The notes under the pieces were generated by a model. That model made no database searches, was not told where the DNA came from, and saw only the letters and a list, made by a program, of their open reading frames with translations. The position numbers and the translations under genes are program-made. A DNA stretch of 64,000 bases from Siphlonurus alternatus (Eukaryota; Arthropoda; Insecta; Ephemeroptera; Siphlonuridae): the NCBI GenBank assembly GCA_949825025.1, contig OX463785.1, positions 22,879,971-22,943,970 on the forward strand, in the 5' to 3' direction. Below, piece after piece: positions 29,580 through 40,936 of this stretch; position 1 is the stretch's first letter, and each line of letters begins with the position of its first letter.

Positions 29580-29725
29580 CATTGAACTTTCGGTTCATTG
29601 ACAAAAGCTAATATCGTTCATCCTGACTGAGGTTTCCATGTTTCCCTCAATCACAGGCATGTAAATGCCGGGATGGATTGCAAGGCCGTGGCCACCCTTG
29701 TTCCCAATGAGACAACATTCAAGTT
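29580..29725 (+). repeat. GAGGTTTCCATG dispersed repeat, longest copy
   Basis: The core CTGACTGAGGTTTCCATG and TTTCCCTCAATCAC is followed by ATGTAAATGCCGGGATGG and CCGTGGCCACCCTTG. The downstream 60 bases align with the inverted copy at 62,245-62,365. The repeat is therefore at least 110 bp rather than just the short core. Confidence 0.65.
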
Positions 29726-30530
29726 AGGGTTCGTGAAGGTTCAGATTTATTATTAATTAGTACGTAGTACCCAGTTGTAGTTTCTTAAATAATATATATA
29801 ATATAAGATTTGACATTTTGATTGTTAGTAAACAGATTAAATATAATTGGCACATTCTGTGGGCCAAGAAGTATATAACAAACAAGATACAACAAAAGGA
29901 ACAACTTATAATTAGTATTCTATAAATAAACAACAATGTGAACTAATAAAACATCATCAGTGTCATTTCAATTGTTTAAAGAAATCTAGCTACATTGTAA
30001 ATAATTTATATTAAAGCTGATGGCATATTATGTATTTTACGTCCTAGGAGGTATAGATAACTTTTATGTCAGCCATTGAATTTAAGCATAGAAATTCTTT
30101 ATACTAAAATAATATTTTATCAAATTTAGGTACTAAAATCTGGTGCTGAAAATTCCTAAATTAAATTTTATGCTGTCAACTGTCCTTAGTCCATAAAAAA
30201 CAATGAAATCGTTATATTTTAGAAAAATTATATTTATAATATTTACATTGTGATTTTTTATTTATTGAAAATACATAGCTGAAAGCTAATACCTGGCTGT
30301 GTTTCATACATTATTTCAATTTAAATAGATACGAAATTACTAATATTTATGTAATAAATATTCAAAATATTATTAATAAATTAATTATACCAATTAAAAT
30401 ATTTCATAAAATAAAGCAAAATAATTTAATGTTTTGCTTTTTTTTTTAATTTATTTATTTTAAAAGTAAATTTCACCAACAGAATAGATGTAATCCACTT
30501 TATTTCTAACAATGAAGTTTAAATTTACAT
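29726..30530. other. AT-rich DNA, no gene seen
   Basis: Nothing recognised. Confidence 0.5.
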
Positions 30531-30995
30531 TAATTTACTAACATAACTCTGATAACAATTTCTTTTCGTGTACTTCACAACATTGATATTCTGTTTCTAT
30601 AAAAACTGCGACTCCACATACTCTAACCTGGCACTTTGTTAACATCACTCTGACAACAATTTCTCTCCGTGTACAACATTGATATTCTCTGACCCCACAT
30701 AAGACATAAACTCTAACCTAGCTCTTTATTAACGTCACTGACAAAAATTTTCTCCGTGTAATTTATTAACATCACTCTGATAACAATTTCTCTCCGTGTA
30801 CAACATTGATATTCTCTGGCTCCACATAAGACGTAAACTCTAACCTGGCTCTTTATTAACATCACTGACAAAAAATTTTCTCCGTGTAATTTATTAACAT
30901 CACTCTGATAACAATTTCTCTCCGTGTATAACATTGATATTCTCTGGCTCCACATAAGACGTAAACTCTAACCTGGCTCTTTATTAACGTCACAG
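30531..30995. repeat. Tandem repeat, 128-bp compound unit (90 + 38 bp)
   Basis: CTCTAACCT recurs at 30,621, 30,711, 30,838 and 30,966, giving spacings of 90, 127 and 128. The long unit consists of a 90-bp block plus a 38-bp partial copy, each opening with TTATTAACATCACT and ending near TCTCCGTGTA. The minus-strand 80-codon ORF is repeat-derived. Confidence 0.93.
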
Positions 30996-31120
30996 AAATG
31001 CCGGCGGCGGGGACTGACTTTAAGATGTGGTCAGCAGAACAGATACCCTGTAGTTACACTTCGACCCACTAAAGTAGCGGCCATACATCACTCAACAACA
31101 TCATCTTGTCTTACAAGAGG
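30996..31120. other. GC-rich block beside the tandem repeat
   Basis: AAATGCCGGCGGCGGGGACT onward is strikingly GC-rich for this window. No frame is clearly coding. It may be the remaining unique part of the element that generated the tandem repeat. Confidence 0.35.
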
Positions 31121-31216
31121 AAAACTTTAACCAACTAGAACCAAAATAGCAAGAAGTTGAATATTATGTAACAATTGTACAGTTAGATTATTTGAACATT
31201 TTTACGTTAATTTTAT

Positions 31217-31515
31217 AATAGAGTATTGACCTCAAAAAATTTATATTGCAAAAATTGATGGCGGGTTTATGCCACTCTGATTTTTTTTTAAGATTTTTTA
31301 GACTGGGAAGTATTGCTAAAAAGTTTTGTCGAGGTCGGGTTTGAACCCACGCCCCTTTTTGGTTCTATCCTTTTATTAAGAAAGGTGTCACTTTCTCTGT
31401 ATCACTTTCAATTAATTTTTAAAAATAATTCGCGGACTCTAAAAAATCAAAATAGCATAACTTTGCACCATCTATATATTTCTGCAATAAGAAACTTTGA
31501 CGTCAATACTCCATT
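31217..31515. mobile_element. MITE family A, diverged copy
   Basis: Ends AATAGAGTATTGACC and GTCAATACTCCATT, with inner TTTTTTTTTAAGATTTTTTA and CATAACTTTGCACC. The centre differs from the other copies and contains GGTCGGGTTTGAACCCACGC, which resembles a tRNA T-arm but is not part of a tRNA. Confidence 0.75.
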
Positions 31516-32019
31516 GTAAAACAATTTAAATGCCAGTTTTTCTAATTTCTTCACTTTTTATTGCTTTTTATACCTGCCTTCTCAATGACCCATAAATAGA
31601 CGTCCCTACCTTTTCTCGAGATCCAAGTCTATAGGTATGTATCGTTGTGTAAATATATAATATATAATAATATAATATATATATATATATATAATATATA
31701 TATATAGACCCAGGATTGAAGCAAAAATGCAAAATGTTAAAATACACAAACTGTACATTTAAAGTATTGGTGACGTCATGTTGCCCCTGTTGGGTATACA
31801 GCCCACTCTGTTTGTACGTTGGACAAGTTGCCTACCTTAAAGGTGAGATAATTATTTATCGTCTGATCTGGCTGATCTGGTTAATTAAAAAGTCTTGTAC
31901 TTAAACCCAAACTTGTATTGTATTATATTCTGAATAAAAGCCTTTTAAATCTGAATCTTATTGCAAGTAGACCCGTCGACTTGGAAAATTTCCTTCTGCG
32001 GCCTTGTTTATTTGCACAT
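31516..32019. other. AT-rich DNA, TGACGTCA site, no gene supported
   Basis: Contains TGACGTCA at 31,771-31,778 and an AT dinucleotide patch at about 31,655-31,706. Small ORFs here are not conserved or recognisable. Confidence 0.35.
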
Positions 32020-32114
32020 TCTGTGTTGGTTATATTTACGGAGCATGGTGATATAAGTGGGAAATTTTCCAAGGTGACAACAGTACAATCGTTTGTAATT
32101 AAGATGGAATTTAA
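32020..32114 (+). repeat. Diverged dispersed repeat K, copy 2
   Basis: Aligns with 13,999-14,105. GGGAAATTTTCC at about 32,060 also pairs with GGAAAATTTCC at about 31,982, forming a short inverted repeat around it. Confidence 0.5.
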
Positions 32115-33643
32115 GTTTGTGTAGTGTTCCACTTTAAAAATTCTTGAGTGTTTTGCGACGTTGCAACATTTACGAATTATATAAATTTGGCATCTGTGCT
32201 GATCTGACGATGAATTAATTTCCAATAACTTTTTTTACTTTTCTAAATATCATAGTATTTATTAAATTATTTTTTATTAAATTTATAAAACTATATTATT
32301 TAATATGTATGTGCACTGCAGTATATTAATTAATACGGGAATTTCATTTTTACGATTTGGGTTGCACGGAGATATCCGAAGCCCTCCAAGATCTTTGTGA
32401 TGTAGGCAGAAAACTCTAAAATCCTACTTTTCGGGTTAACGTAACTCACAACATATCTTTTTTAATAATAGTTTTTTTCTTCAATAGTATTAGTTCTTGT
32501 CATCATTTATGACAGAAAATTATAAGAAAAATTATGCGAACAGCCAGCAGAAATTAATTTCGAGACCAATTTTAGCACTTATGCCGTTGACAACGTTTTG
32601 CCAACAAAATCGTGACGTCATATTGCTTTATGACGTATGGTGAAAGAGCCGTATATACAAAATGGTCTCCTGGAGTACAGCACCATAAAATGAGACGGGA
32701 GTAAAATTTGTGCTGTTCAGAGTTGTACATGTTAATACAATTATAAAGACTCTTTTATATAAGGAATTGAGAGCAGCCTCTTGAGAATTATATTAAATTT
32801 ACAAAGGATGTATAAAAAATGAAATAATGGAAGACAGAGCTTGTATTGAAGACTAAAAGCTCACCTAATTGAATCATAAATTAAATTAAACACAAGAGTA
32901 CTTGGCTCAAAAATTTGTCTCATAAGAGCTGTGTCTTATCCGGAAGTAGTGATATTTTAGCTCATTTCCGCTTCCGTTTGTAGATTAAAATATAAGGCAA
33001 AGAACACAAGCATGCAGTTAGAAACGCGAAATTTCTAACTATGCAAAAATAGATGGAATGCAGGTTTGTTTTTCATTGGTGAAAAACAATAAGATTCAGA
33101 TCTTCCCTTCAAATAATATTTTTATAAAATATTAATTCTAAATATGTACGCTACCAGAGTAGCCTAGACAGTATAGCCAATTAAAAGCATAAATTTTGAA
33201 TTATTGTTTTAAAGTATCAACAATTAATATTGAAACTTGCATAATATTTTAAATATTTTTATTTAATATTTAAATGTATATTTATTACACATAAATAGTC
33301 AAAATTGCAACGCTTGCCATTTTTCTTTACTGAAAAAAATTATCATGATGTATATTGTGACAAAATATAATTCAAATATAAATAAATTATAATATATTCA
33401 AGAAAATATTTATATATACATACTTACGTTAGTTACTATTTTAATATGGAATATATGTTATCCAATAAAATTTTCAGGCATGTATGTCAAATTAATGATA
33501 AAAACAATTTTAGTTTTTGAAATTAAATATAATACTTCAGTATCAAGTGATTAATCTAAAATCTACATAAACTTTAGAACACAGTGCTCTAGTTTCTTCG
33601 ATAATGAAGGGTGACAAGTATCAGAAAATGTTTTGACATGTAA
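32115..33643. other. AT-rich DNA, possible regulatory patch at 32.6 kb
   Basis: TGACGTCA at 32,613-32,620 is followed 10 bases later by TGACGTATGG, within a locally GC-richer segment (32,560-32,710). No gene is visible. Confidence 0.35.
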
Positions 33644-33853
33644 GAGGTATTGAACTTAGCAACGCCTGTGTACTTAGCTAATCTTGAGAGAAAGAAGTCA
33701 AGGCGACAACGGAATGGTGGCAAGACAAATGTTAAAAATAGCCCAGAAGCAGCTCCCAGTTTCCTACTTGGCCCACTGAAAAGTAAAGCACTGGCAAGCC
33801 TGCTGGCAGATACTACTGCAGCACGAGGAGAGAAAAAAAAATCTATTCTTTAA
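33644..33853 (+). other. Coding-like segment, possible exon, product unknown
   Basis: An open frame of about 70 codons without an ATG start lies in a segment clearly GC-richer than its flanks. The translation has balanced composition (basic stretch ERKKSRRQRN, then SPEAAPSFLLGPLKSKALAS). It ends at TAA after an A-rich run. No consensus donor follows. The minus strand of the same bases is also open and has a fair acceptor tract (CTCTCCTCGTGCTGCAG), so the coding strand is uncertain. It could be an exon, a retroposed fragment or chance. Confidence 0.2.
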
Positions 33854-34508
33854 CTTATGTTGACGTCATTTACACTATATTACTTACGTTTAGAAAAAAA
33901 ATGTTAGATGGTATAATGCATTCTAATATATCGACAAACAGCTTATTACAAGTCAAGATAATTTTACTCTAATGCAAGTAATATAACACATATTACAATC
34001 ACACACAAATTTAAAAACTTTTTTTTTTTTTTTTTTTGTGCATCATAAATTAATTTTTCTTAATTTCTAGGGAAATCACGACTACCAATTGTTGTTTTCA
34101 ATCGTATAAAGATGAATATAGCGCCTATTTAATAAATTATATTTAATTTAAAAAAAATATATAATAAAATTGATATATAGTAATTAATCAAATTTATTTA
34201 TAATATATTTATTAAAATATTAAAAATTGAAATGTAATAAATTATAATTTTTAATTATTATTTTAAAATAAAAATTATAATATTGCAATAACAAAAATTT
34301 CAATTATATACTAAAAGTAAATAAAGTTAAATTTAATGAAAACATTATTTTTAAAGACATAAATTTTTAAGAGCAAGCGAAGCGAATATTTTTTGTGTTA
34401 AAGAGAAAGAATGGGGAGCGTCGTAGAATGACTTTTCTCCACTATGGTGTGACTATGAGAGACGAGTTAACTCTCGGGATGGGTATCCACTACCCATGTG
34501 GCAAATGA
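33854..34508. other. AT-rich DNA then GC-richer lead-in to a transposase relic
   Basis: TGACGTCA at 33,861. From about 34,370 the composition changes and leads into the mariner-like relic, so it may be the same element too decayed to translate. Confidence 0.35.
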
Positions 34509-34595
34509 GAATTCCTTGTCCCAATATACAACTCCCTGCCTCTCTCAGACTTCTATCTTTTCGTCGCCTTAAAGGAACACAAGAAGTGCAAACAA
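34509..34595 (+). pseudogene. Mariner-type transposase relic
   Basis: A 29-codon frame reads as the region just before and around the last catalytic aspartate of mariner transposases. It has the hydrophobic lead EFLVPIYNS, then LPLSDFYLFVALKEH, which lines up with the family's PDLAPSDxHLFxxLKxH block. It stops at TGA soon after. Upstream sequence is frameshifted or lost and no terminal repeats were identified. It is far too short and broken to be active. The assignment rests on this one motif, seen by eye. Confidence 0.6.
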
Positions 34596-34632
34596 TGAAT
34601 TTAAATTCCACTTTCATTATTTGACGTTTTCT

Positions 34633-35059
34633 TTAAAGGGGTACCAAAGTGAATACTTTTTTTACATGTTCGGGCAGCTACGAATTATTCTAATATCCCT
34701 GTGGCTCAATATTTACGTACGATGCCTAGTTATTTTATAATTAATTATTTAGTTTGAAAAGTGAGTTTGAAAACCGTTGGTTGATTCAAGCATCCCCGCG
34801 GCCGCAGCGGCCGGTGATACGACAAGAAGGGGGCGGGAGGAGGTTCCACCGATTCGCGGGAGATTCTCGTCGTATCAGCGGCTGCTGCGGGCGCGCATCG
34901 ACTTGAATCAACCAACGGTTATCAAACTCACTTTTCAAACTAAATAATTAATTGTAAAATAACTAGGCATTTTACGAAAATATTGAGACACAGGGATATC
35001 AGAATAATTCTTAGCTGCCCGAACATGTAAAAAAAGTATTCACTTTGGTACCCCTTTAA
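34633..35059. mobile_element. Long inverted repeat, family I, GC-rich centre, TTAA flanks
   Basis: About 427 bp. Arms TTAAAGGGGTACCAAAGTGA and TCACTTTGGTACCCCTTTAA extend inward for more than 150 bp (GTTCGGGCAGCTA, AACTAAATAATTAATT, ACTCACTTTTCAAAC). They surround a centre rich in GCGGCCGC-type sequence. TTAA borders both ends, as with TTAA-targeting elements such as piggyBac, but TTAA may instead belong to the arms. No ORF. Confidence 0.88.
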
Positions 35060-35446
35060 GCATTTGTTTTAACACATTTATATACAATTTTAAATTCAAA
35101 CATTTTTTTTATAACTGCTGTTTAGTTGGCTTATTTCTGTATGAATATTAAATATAGTACTTTGATTTTTTATGGTCAATTTTTTTTTGTTACATGTTGC
35201 ATTACTTAAAATTAAGTTATTATTATGTAATTTAAGCATTAGACGACATGCAATAGGTGTAATTTTTTATCAGATCCAACACTTCAAAGATCTGTAGAAA
35301 TTCAAAATTTAACGCTTCAAGTGTTATAATTTCATCAGAAAATTGGTGCGTTGTGAATTTCTCAAAAATTAAAAATTTGTATTTCAGATTTACAAATTCA
35401 ACACTTATTTCACTTGGCATTAGAAATGTAGCATTTCAATTATGTG
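35060..35446. other. AT-rich DNA, no gene seen
   Basis: Nothing recognised. Confidence 0.5.
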
Positions 35447-35628
35447 ATAAATCGTCCCTCGTCTGGAATATTGAGCTGTCTGCTTTTTCAGGCGACTGAA
35501 CTTATGAGCTGTAAATAGGTGTAATATAAAGCAAACAATTGCGCTCATCTGAAGTAGCAGACAGCTCATTATTGCAAAGAAATAGTGGTAAGCAGATAGC
35601 TCATTATTTTGGACGAGGGACGATATAT
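35447..35628. mobile_element. MITE family M, inverted repeat
   Basis: Ends ATCGTCCCTCGTC and GACGAGGGACGAT, continuing into TGAGCTGTCTGCT / AGCAGATAGCTCA. A further internal AGCAGACAGCTCATTATT copies the right arm. A 144-codon minus-strand ORF across this and the next element is incidental. Confidence 0.8.
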
Positions 35629-35673
35629 CTAAAAAAAAAAAAGAAAGAAAAGAAGCGCTTAGTTTTCTCAGTT

Positions 35674-35790
35674 TAAAGACGTCTCGGCTTATCTTTGGTC
35701 TGAAGTCACGATTCTTTCCCTCCCAATACAAAATTATACTAATGGGAGGGTCACGTGACTTTAAACCAAAGATAATCAGAGACGACTTTA
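35674..35790. mobile_element. MITE family N, inverted repeat
   Basis: Arms TAAAGACGTCTCGGCTTATC and GATAATCAGAGACGACTTTA, then TTTGGTCTGAAGTCAC / GTGACTTTAAACCAAA, around CCTCCCA / TGGGAGG. It is 117 bp and its left end is 46 bp from the family M element. Confidence 0.8.
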
Positions 35791-36429
35791 TATACAGTAT
35801 ATGACTTAAATGTAAGATGTTTTTAATTAAATAAATTGGTTTACATAATATCATCTTAAAAACAATAAAAAAATATATTCACTTGATGAAATTGGTATAT
35901 TTGAAAAGAGAAAAAAAATGTCTTGATTGTATCAAAATTTTAATGATTAAATTGTACCGGTGTTATTTAATCAAAGCTACCTTTCTTTTAATAAAAAAAA
36001 ATGCGTTAAAGATAATGAAAAGTTTATTAGATACGGATTGTTAAACAAATTTAATTTCTTTTCAAATTATATTATTTTTGATTTAATTACTAATGGATAC
36101 TTTTTTGTTATATTGACATCTTTGTACCGTCAAGAACTCAAGAAAAACATTAAATGAAACAAAGGATTAAAAGCTCTCGGCGACTATAAAAGTTATCATG
36201 ATAAAAGTACAGCTTATAAAAGATAATCTAGTTATATTCTATTAAATTTTGTCGACTTGCTTTTTGTCCTCAAGCCTTTTTCTTTTGTGCTAACTTTTAT
36301 AAAAAATATATATATACATTTCATATAATTCTACCTTATTCTATTTAATATAACTTTTTAATAAAAAAACACTTAACTGTGTGAATGCTCTTGTTTTCAT
36401 ATTATTATTTTTTTTTTATGTAAGAAGAA
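35791..36429. other. AT-rich DNA, no gene seen
   Basis: Nothing recognised. Confidence 0.5.
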
Positions 36430-36662
36430 TTAAATTTCATATTTTCTTCACTTTTAAAGTCTTTCTTCGTCTTTTTTCTCCTATTTTGTACAATTTTCGA
36501 GGAAAAAAGACGAAATTATTGAGCATGATATGTTAGAAACAGTGTTTCCATTTCATCCTTACTTTGAGTGAAGAAGAAATAATGTGCTTTTCAGGTAAAA
36601 AAATATGTAATAAGATTAGGATTGGACGTGTTTAGGAAGAGCTGAAGATGAAATTTGTCTAT
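36430..36662 (-). mobile_element. MITE family B copy
   Basis: Reverse-oriented: TTCACTTTTAAAGTC, TTTTGTACAATTTTCGAGG, TTTCCATTTCATCCTTACT and GAGCTGAAGATG at the right end. Confidence 0.78.
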
Positions 36663-36679
36663 TATGGACCGAAATTCAT

Positions 36680-36825
36680 CATTTAAAATTTTAAGGATTA
36701 ATCTCATTTGATTGAGATCTCAGAATTGGACTTTTTGAATTCAACAAGACTTGAAGGGGACTTTAAACTCGCCATCAATATATAGGTAATATAAAATTTT
36801 GAAGTAAATCTGCGTATCCAATCAG
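36680..36825 (+). repeat. Dispersed repeat O, copy 1
   Basis: TTGATTGAGATCTCAGAATT, AAGACTTGAAGGGGACTTTA and AAAATTTTGAAGTAAATCTG align in order with 38,250-38,405. No coding frame is conserved. Confidence 0.6.
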
Positions 36826-38249
36826 TTTTTGTGAAAACTGAGGTATACTATAAGAAGTTTAACATGGAGACGGAAAGCGAAAATGGAGTTTTCATGAAAA
36901 AACCGCGCTCTTGAATTGACTCAAGCCATAATTAATTAAAACATTATCGAATTTTAACGTTTAATTTCCTTCAATTCATTCTAAGAGAAATATCCTTTGA
37001 CTCCGAAGTAAGTAAGGTTAATCGTTAATGAAAAGCACTTATCTGTGAATGTTTTCAAGCACTAGTTTTTTTTCTTGTACGAACATCTAAAGAATTCCAA
37101 CTCTTGAGGTCATATTGACACTTTGAGATCGAGACAAGACGCTTCTTAATCTATAATGTATGCAGTAGTCTTGTGAGTATTCAATAACAGTAAAAACAAA
37201 ATCCCTAAAGGCACGCTTTACTACACAAAATTCTTCGCACTTTTATTTTTCAATGACACTAAAACCCACACTTTATATTTCTCTTATCATTTATCATTCA
37301 ATGTATGCTTGAGGGATGTAAAATCCATTTAGATGGCTAGACGGAGTTATTATATCTACTTTAAAATTTAAAAATGTATGTATCAAAATTATTCTTTTAT
37401 AATAACTTTAAGAGTACAAGTCATACGAAAACGAAACTCTTTTATGGCTTATTTTGAACATTCTGTATTTTCTAGGACTGAAGGAACCCTGGAAACTTTA
37501 ATTAAGATAGTCGCTACAGCATATTATGTATAATAGTTTGTAATAGGATATTTTGAATTGCAAGTGCATAAAATATGCAAACATAATTCTAATTTTTGAT
37601 AGTATGAAAAAATTAATTCTTTAAATTTGACGATTTAATGAGATACGCGGTAATTGAGATAATGTCACCAATATTATTTATAAAATATTGCAGAATTTAA
37701 TTGTAATTAATAAAAGTATAGGATTTATTCATAATGTAAAATTTATTATAAACAAAATTCAGAAATTCAGATAAAACAATTTTATTTTATATAATTCTAG
37801 GTCAAATTAAATATTCAAATTATCAAACATAGAGTAAGAATTTAACCCCTCACTAACAATTAATATAATACATTAAATTGACAGCATTTTTAAAATGATA
37901 TCATCTACACCCCCCTGCTATGGATATATTTAGAAACGTAATCATACAACAATAACAAATAACAACAATAGCAACAATAAATTTAAAAATGGAGTCTTAA
38001 AGTTTACAACTTTCTCCGTGCAAACATCAAGAGGTTGAATACAATTGTATAAACAGTGTATTTGAGAAGCTGTATAACTTATTGCTTTGTGTGACTTCAA
38101 CTTTGTAACATCAACGCCTCTTTGATAAACGTTCCATTCATGGCCCCTGCAGTGACGTATGTAATTTTGAAGTATCGTTTTAATAAAAAAGTTTGCCTAA
38201 AATAAAGCCTTGGTCGTCTCGTACAACAGAGATATTATATACAGGGTTA
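36826..38249. other. AT-rich DNA, no gene seen
   Basis: Nothing recognised. Confidence 0.5.
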
Positions 38250-38405
38250 CGAAAACTTTTAAATTTTGACTGAAATGGATTGATCTTAATTGATTGAGAT
38301 CTCGGAATAAAACCACTTAAACGCTACAAAACTTGTAGGGGACTACACCGAAATTAATATCAATAGGTGTGACACTCAAAATTTGAAGTGGATCTCTTTT
38401 ATCAG
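38250..38405 (+). repeat. Dispersed repeat O, copy 2
   Basis: TTGATTGAGATCTCGGAAT, AAAACTTGTAGGGGACTA and CAAAATTTGAAGTGGATCTC match copy 1, about 1.6 kb to the left in the same orientation. Confidence 0.6.
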
Positions 38406-39584
38406 TTAGAAAAAAAAAGTTAAAGTTTAAAAATAAATAATATAATATTTAAGATAGGCCATGGATGCTTGTACTCAAACGAATTTTATTACAATAATTT
38501 GTTTGGAAATTTTTGTCTTACCTATGTTGTATTATAATAAATACAGGCAATTTTAATTCAGCGACTTATTTAAAATTTCACCTAATTCGTATTGTTGTAT
38601 TTATCTCAGTCAGCATAATAATTCTAATCAACCACAAATTTACTTTTCAGTTGCTTTGACGGAGCAGCTTTGAATTTTTATATAATATTTTTTAATGATT
38701 AAAATAAAAATAATATTTTCTTTTATTAAAAATACCAGTTTTATTTGCAATCAAAATGTTGAGGTAAAAAATATTTTTTGTTAATAAATAAGAAAAATTA
38801 ATATTTTCTTTTACCTGTATTACTTTAAAAGAGGAAATAAATTTTTAATTTCTGAATATCATTATCTGCAAATCGTCGACTTTTAAAAACGTCATTTTAA
38901 ATAAGTTCTCTGGAGAGAATCGTGGTAGAAGTTATAACTTTTAAATAAGTTTTTTATGAACTAGATTTGAAAGATTATATTAAAATATCTAATTTGAAAT
39001 GAACTTTTTTATAGTAATTAATATCCCAGTAGTAACATATTGAAAGGTAAAGAGATAAAAAGAATTGAATGGCAAATTGATGGTTGTAAAAATGTTTTAT
39101 CGAAAAAAAGGGAGTTTTTTTTTCTTTCTGGCCTTTCAAGCGAGCGGTAAAGATAAGTTAATTATGGAAGATCAATTTCACGAGACATCCTGGCTGTAAT
39201 TTCTTATTAAAATATCTCAATTTTACTTTTTTTTTTTAATTTTAAAGAAACTTTTGACTTGTTATAACAAATTATATATATAAAAAAATGTAGCATAATG
39301 TACTAGAAAATTAAAGGGGTAGTAGGGTTAAGATATATTATGGTAAAAATTCTTTAGAAAGTATTTCACAGTAATTTTTTTTCTCCAACTTCTATAGCAC
39401 GGTGACCAGACGATTTTGAAAAGAATTTGTTTGGAAAATATATCAATTAAAAAATAAATATTATGTTAAAGATTGAATTTTGAGACATTTTAGTTGTATT
39501 TGATTGGAATTTGACACAACATCACAAATAGATATGGCAAACCAATATTACGACAGAAATTAGGATATATATTTCTCATTATAA
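38406..39584. other. AT-rich DNA, no gene seen
   Basis: Nothing recognised. Confidence 0.5.
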
Positions 39585-39793
39585 AGGTGGATTCACATGG
39601 CGATTTTTACCATGCGACGCGACGCGAATAATGTGCACTTGCTGTAACATCCATTGGCGGCCATATTGGGCGATTAAAAGAAAATGAGCATCGTAATTAA
39701 CGCGATTACAGGCGAATTCGCCGCCGCATAGGATTTCACAGCTTGTGTGACAAAATCGCGTCGCATCGCCGCTGTCGCCATCTGAATCCGCCT
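39585..39793. mobile_element. MITE family D with TAA target duplication
   Basis: Ends AGGTGGATTCACATGGCGA and TCGCCATCTGAATCCGCCT, flanked on both sides by TAA. Inner arms include GCGACGCGA / TCGCGTCGC and GGCGAATTCGCC. The 209-bp element is GC-richer than its host DNA and has no ORF. The target site fits PIF/Harbinger. Confidence 0.88.
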
Positions 39794-40447
39794 TAACTCC
39801 CTTTTTTTTATTTTACTGCCTAAATAGTATTATATTATAAGTGAGATAAATTTAATGCTTGCTTCTACAGAACATTTATTTATTTTGATGTGTAATAATG
39901 TGTAGTATTGATTATTTTTTATAACGAATACATTTTATCATCTATTTCATAATTGGAATAATTATTAGAATGTTTCACATAGTAATTTAACTCGTATAAG
40001 ACAGACACATGGAATTAATTGTATTCTAATTGTGTGAAATTTTTATTTTTTTTTATTTTAATAAAAATACGTTTTATTTAACATGGCAAATATATATTAT
40101 ATTTTTATCTTTCATTACAAATTTTCAACTAAAAATAAATTAAATCAATAAAATTGCAAAAAAAAATAAAATATAAATAATGTTTCATAATAATTTTTTA
40201 TTTCTATTTTAAAGTAAATTTTACTAATGTAATACTAGTAAAAAAAAAGTCAAAAATTGATTATAGATTAACATTATATTCATATTAAATTCAATGAAGC
40301 GTACATTTACATTGATTTTACATAGTTTAACACATAATATATGATTTACATGGATGCAAGAGCATGGTTTCTGCTTGAACGCTTGCTGCAAGTGCCCTCT
40401 TCCCATCACTATGTTTGGTCCATGGTTATTAGATATAGAAGGTTGTT
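39794..40447. other. AT-rich DNA, no gene seen
   Basis: Nothing recognised. Confidence 0.5.
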
Positions 40448-40498
40448 ATTTGGAAGGCTAATATTGTATGCTATACATACAATATTAGCCTTCCAAAT
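40448..40498. repeat. Perfect 23-bp hairpin with 5-base loop
   Basis: ATTTGGAAGGCTAATATTG... pairs base for base with ...CAATATTAGCCTTCCAAAT around loop CTATA. There is no flanking duplication or wider symmetry. Confidence 0.95.
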
Positions 40499-40674
40499 AT
40501 AATCACAGCTATTGTTGCATTGTGTTCACCATATTCCTCTAAATTTAACTGTGAATGTCCATAAAATGATATTCAAATAGCGAGAATATAGTATAATAGT
40601 AGATTCTATACCGTACATTCAGATACAATAGTACTTGTCATTATTATTTTTTTACCCATTAATGCATCTCATAG

Positions 40675-40936
40675 TCTAGTTGAACAATTTCGTTCTCAAT
40701 TCATCTTCAACACGTCTAAACTTGTCTACAACTTTTAACCTTAATAACGCATTTTATTTCTTCCTCGTTTGAAGTTAGGATGAAATGGAGACAATATTTT
40801 ATGCTCAATAAGAGGAAAGAATACGTAATTTCGTCTTTACTTGCAATTTTTCCTCTAAAATGGTACAAAATAAGAGGAAAAATGACGAGGAGAGAATTTA
40901 AAAGTGAATAAAATATTAAATTTATTTCAACTCGGA
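40675..40936 (+). mobile_element. MITE family B copy
   Basis: TCTAGTTGAACAATTTCGTT through GACAATATTTTATGCTCAAT and AAAATGGTACAAAATAAGAG to TTTATTTCAACTCGG. Confidence 0.85.

Noticed and set aside
31325..31350. tRNA T-arm-like GGGTTTGAACCCACGC
   Set aside because: No acceptor stem or A-box at the right distance. It sits in the centre of a family A MITE.
32560..32710. CRE-containing promoter at 32.6 kb
   Set aside because: One TGACGTCA and a half site, but no TATA box, initiator or downstream open frame that I could support.
35420..35854. 144-codon minus-strand ORF
   Set aside because: It spans two unrelated MITEs and the DNA between them.
40448..40498. microRNA precursor
   Set aside because: Arms are perfectly paired and the loop has five bases. 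Real precursors are usually longer with mismatches.
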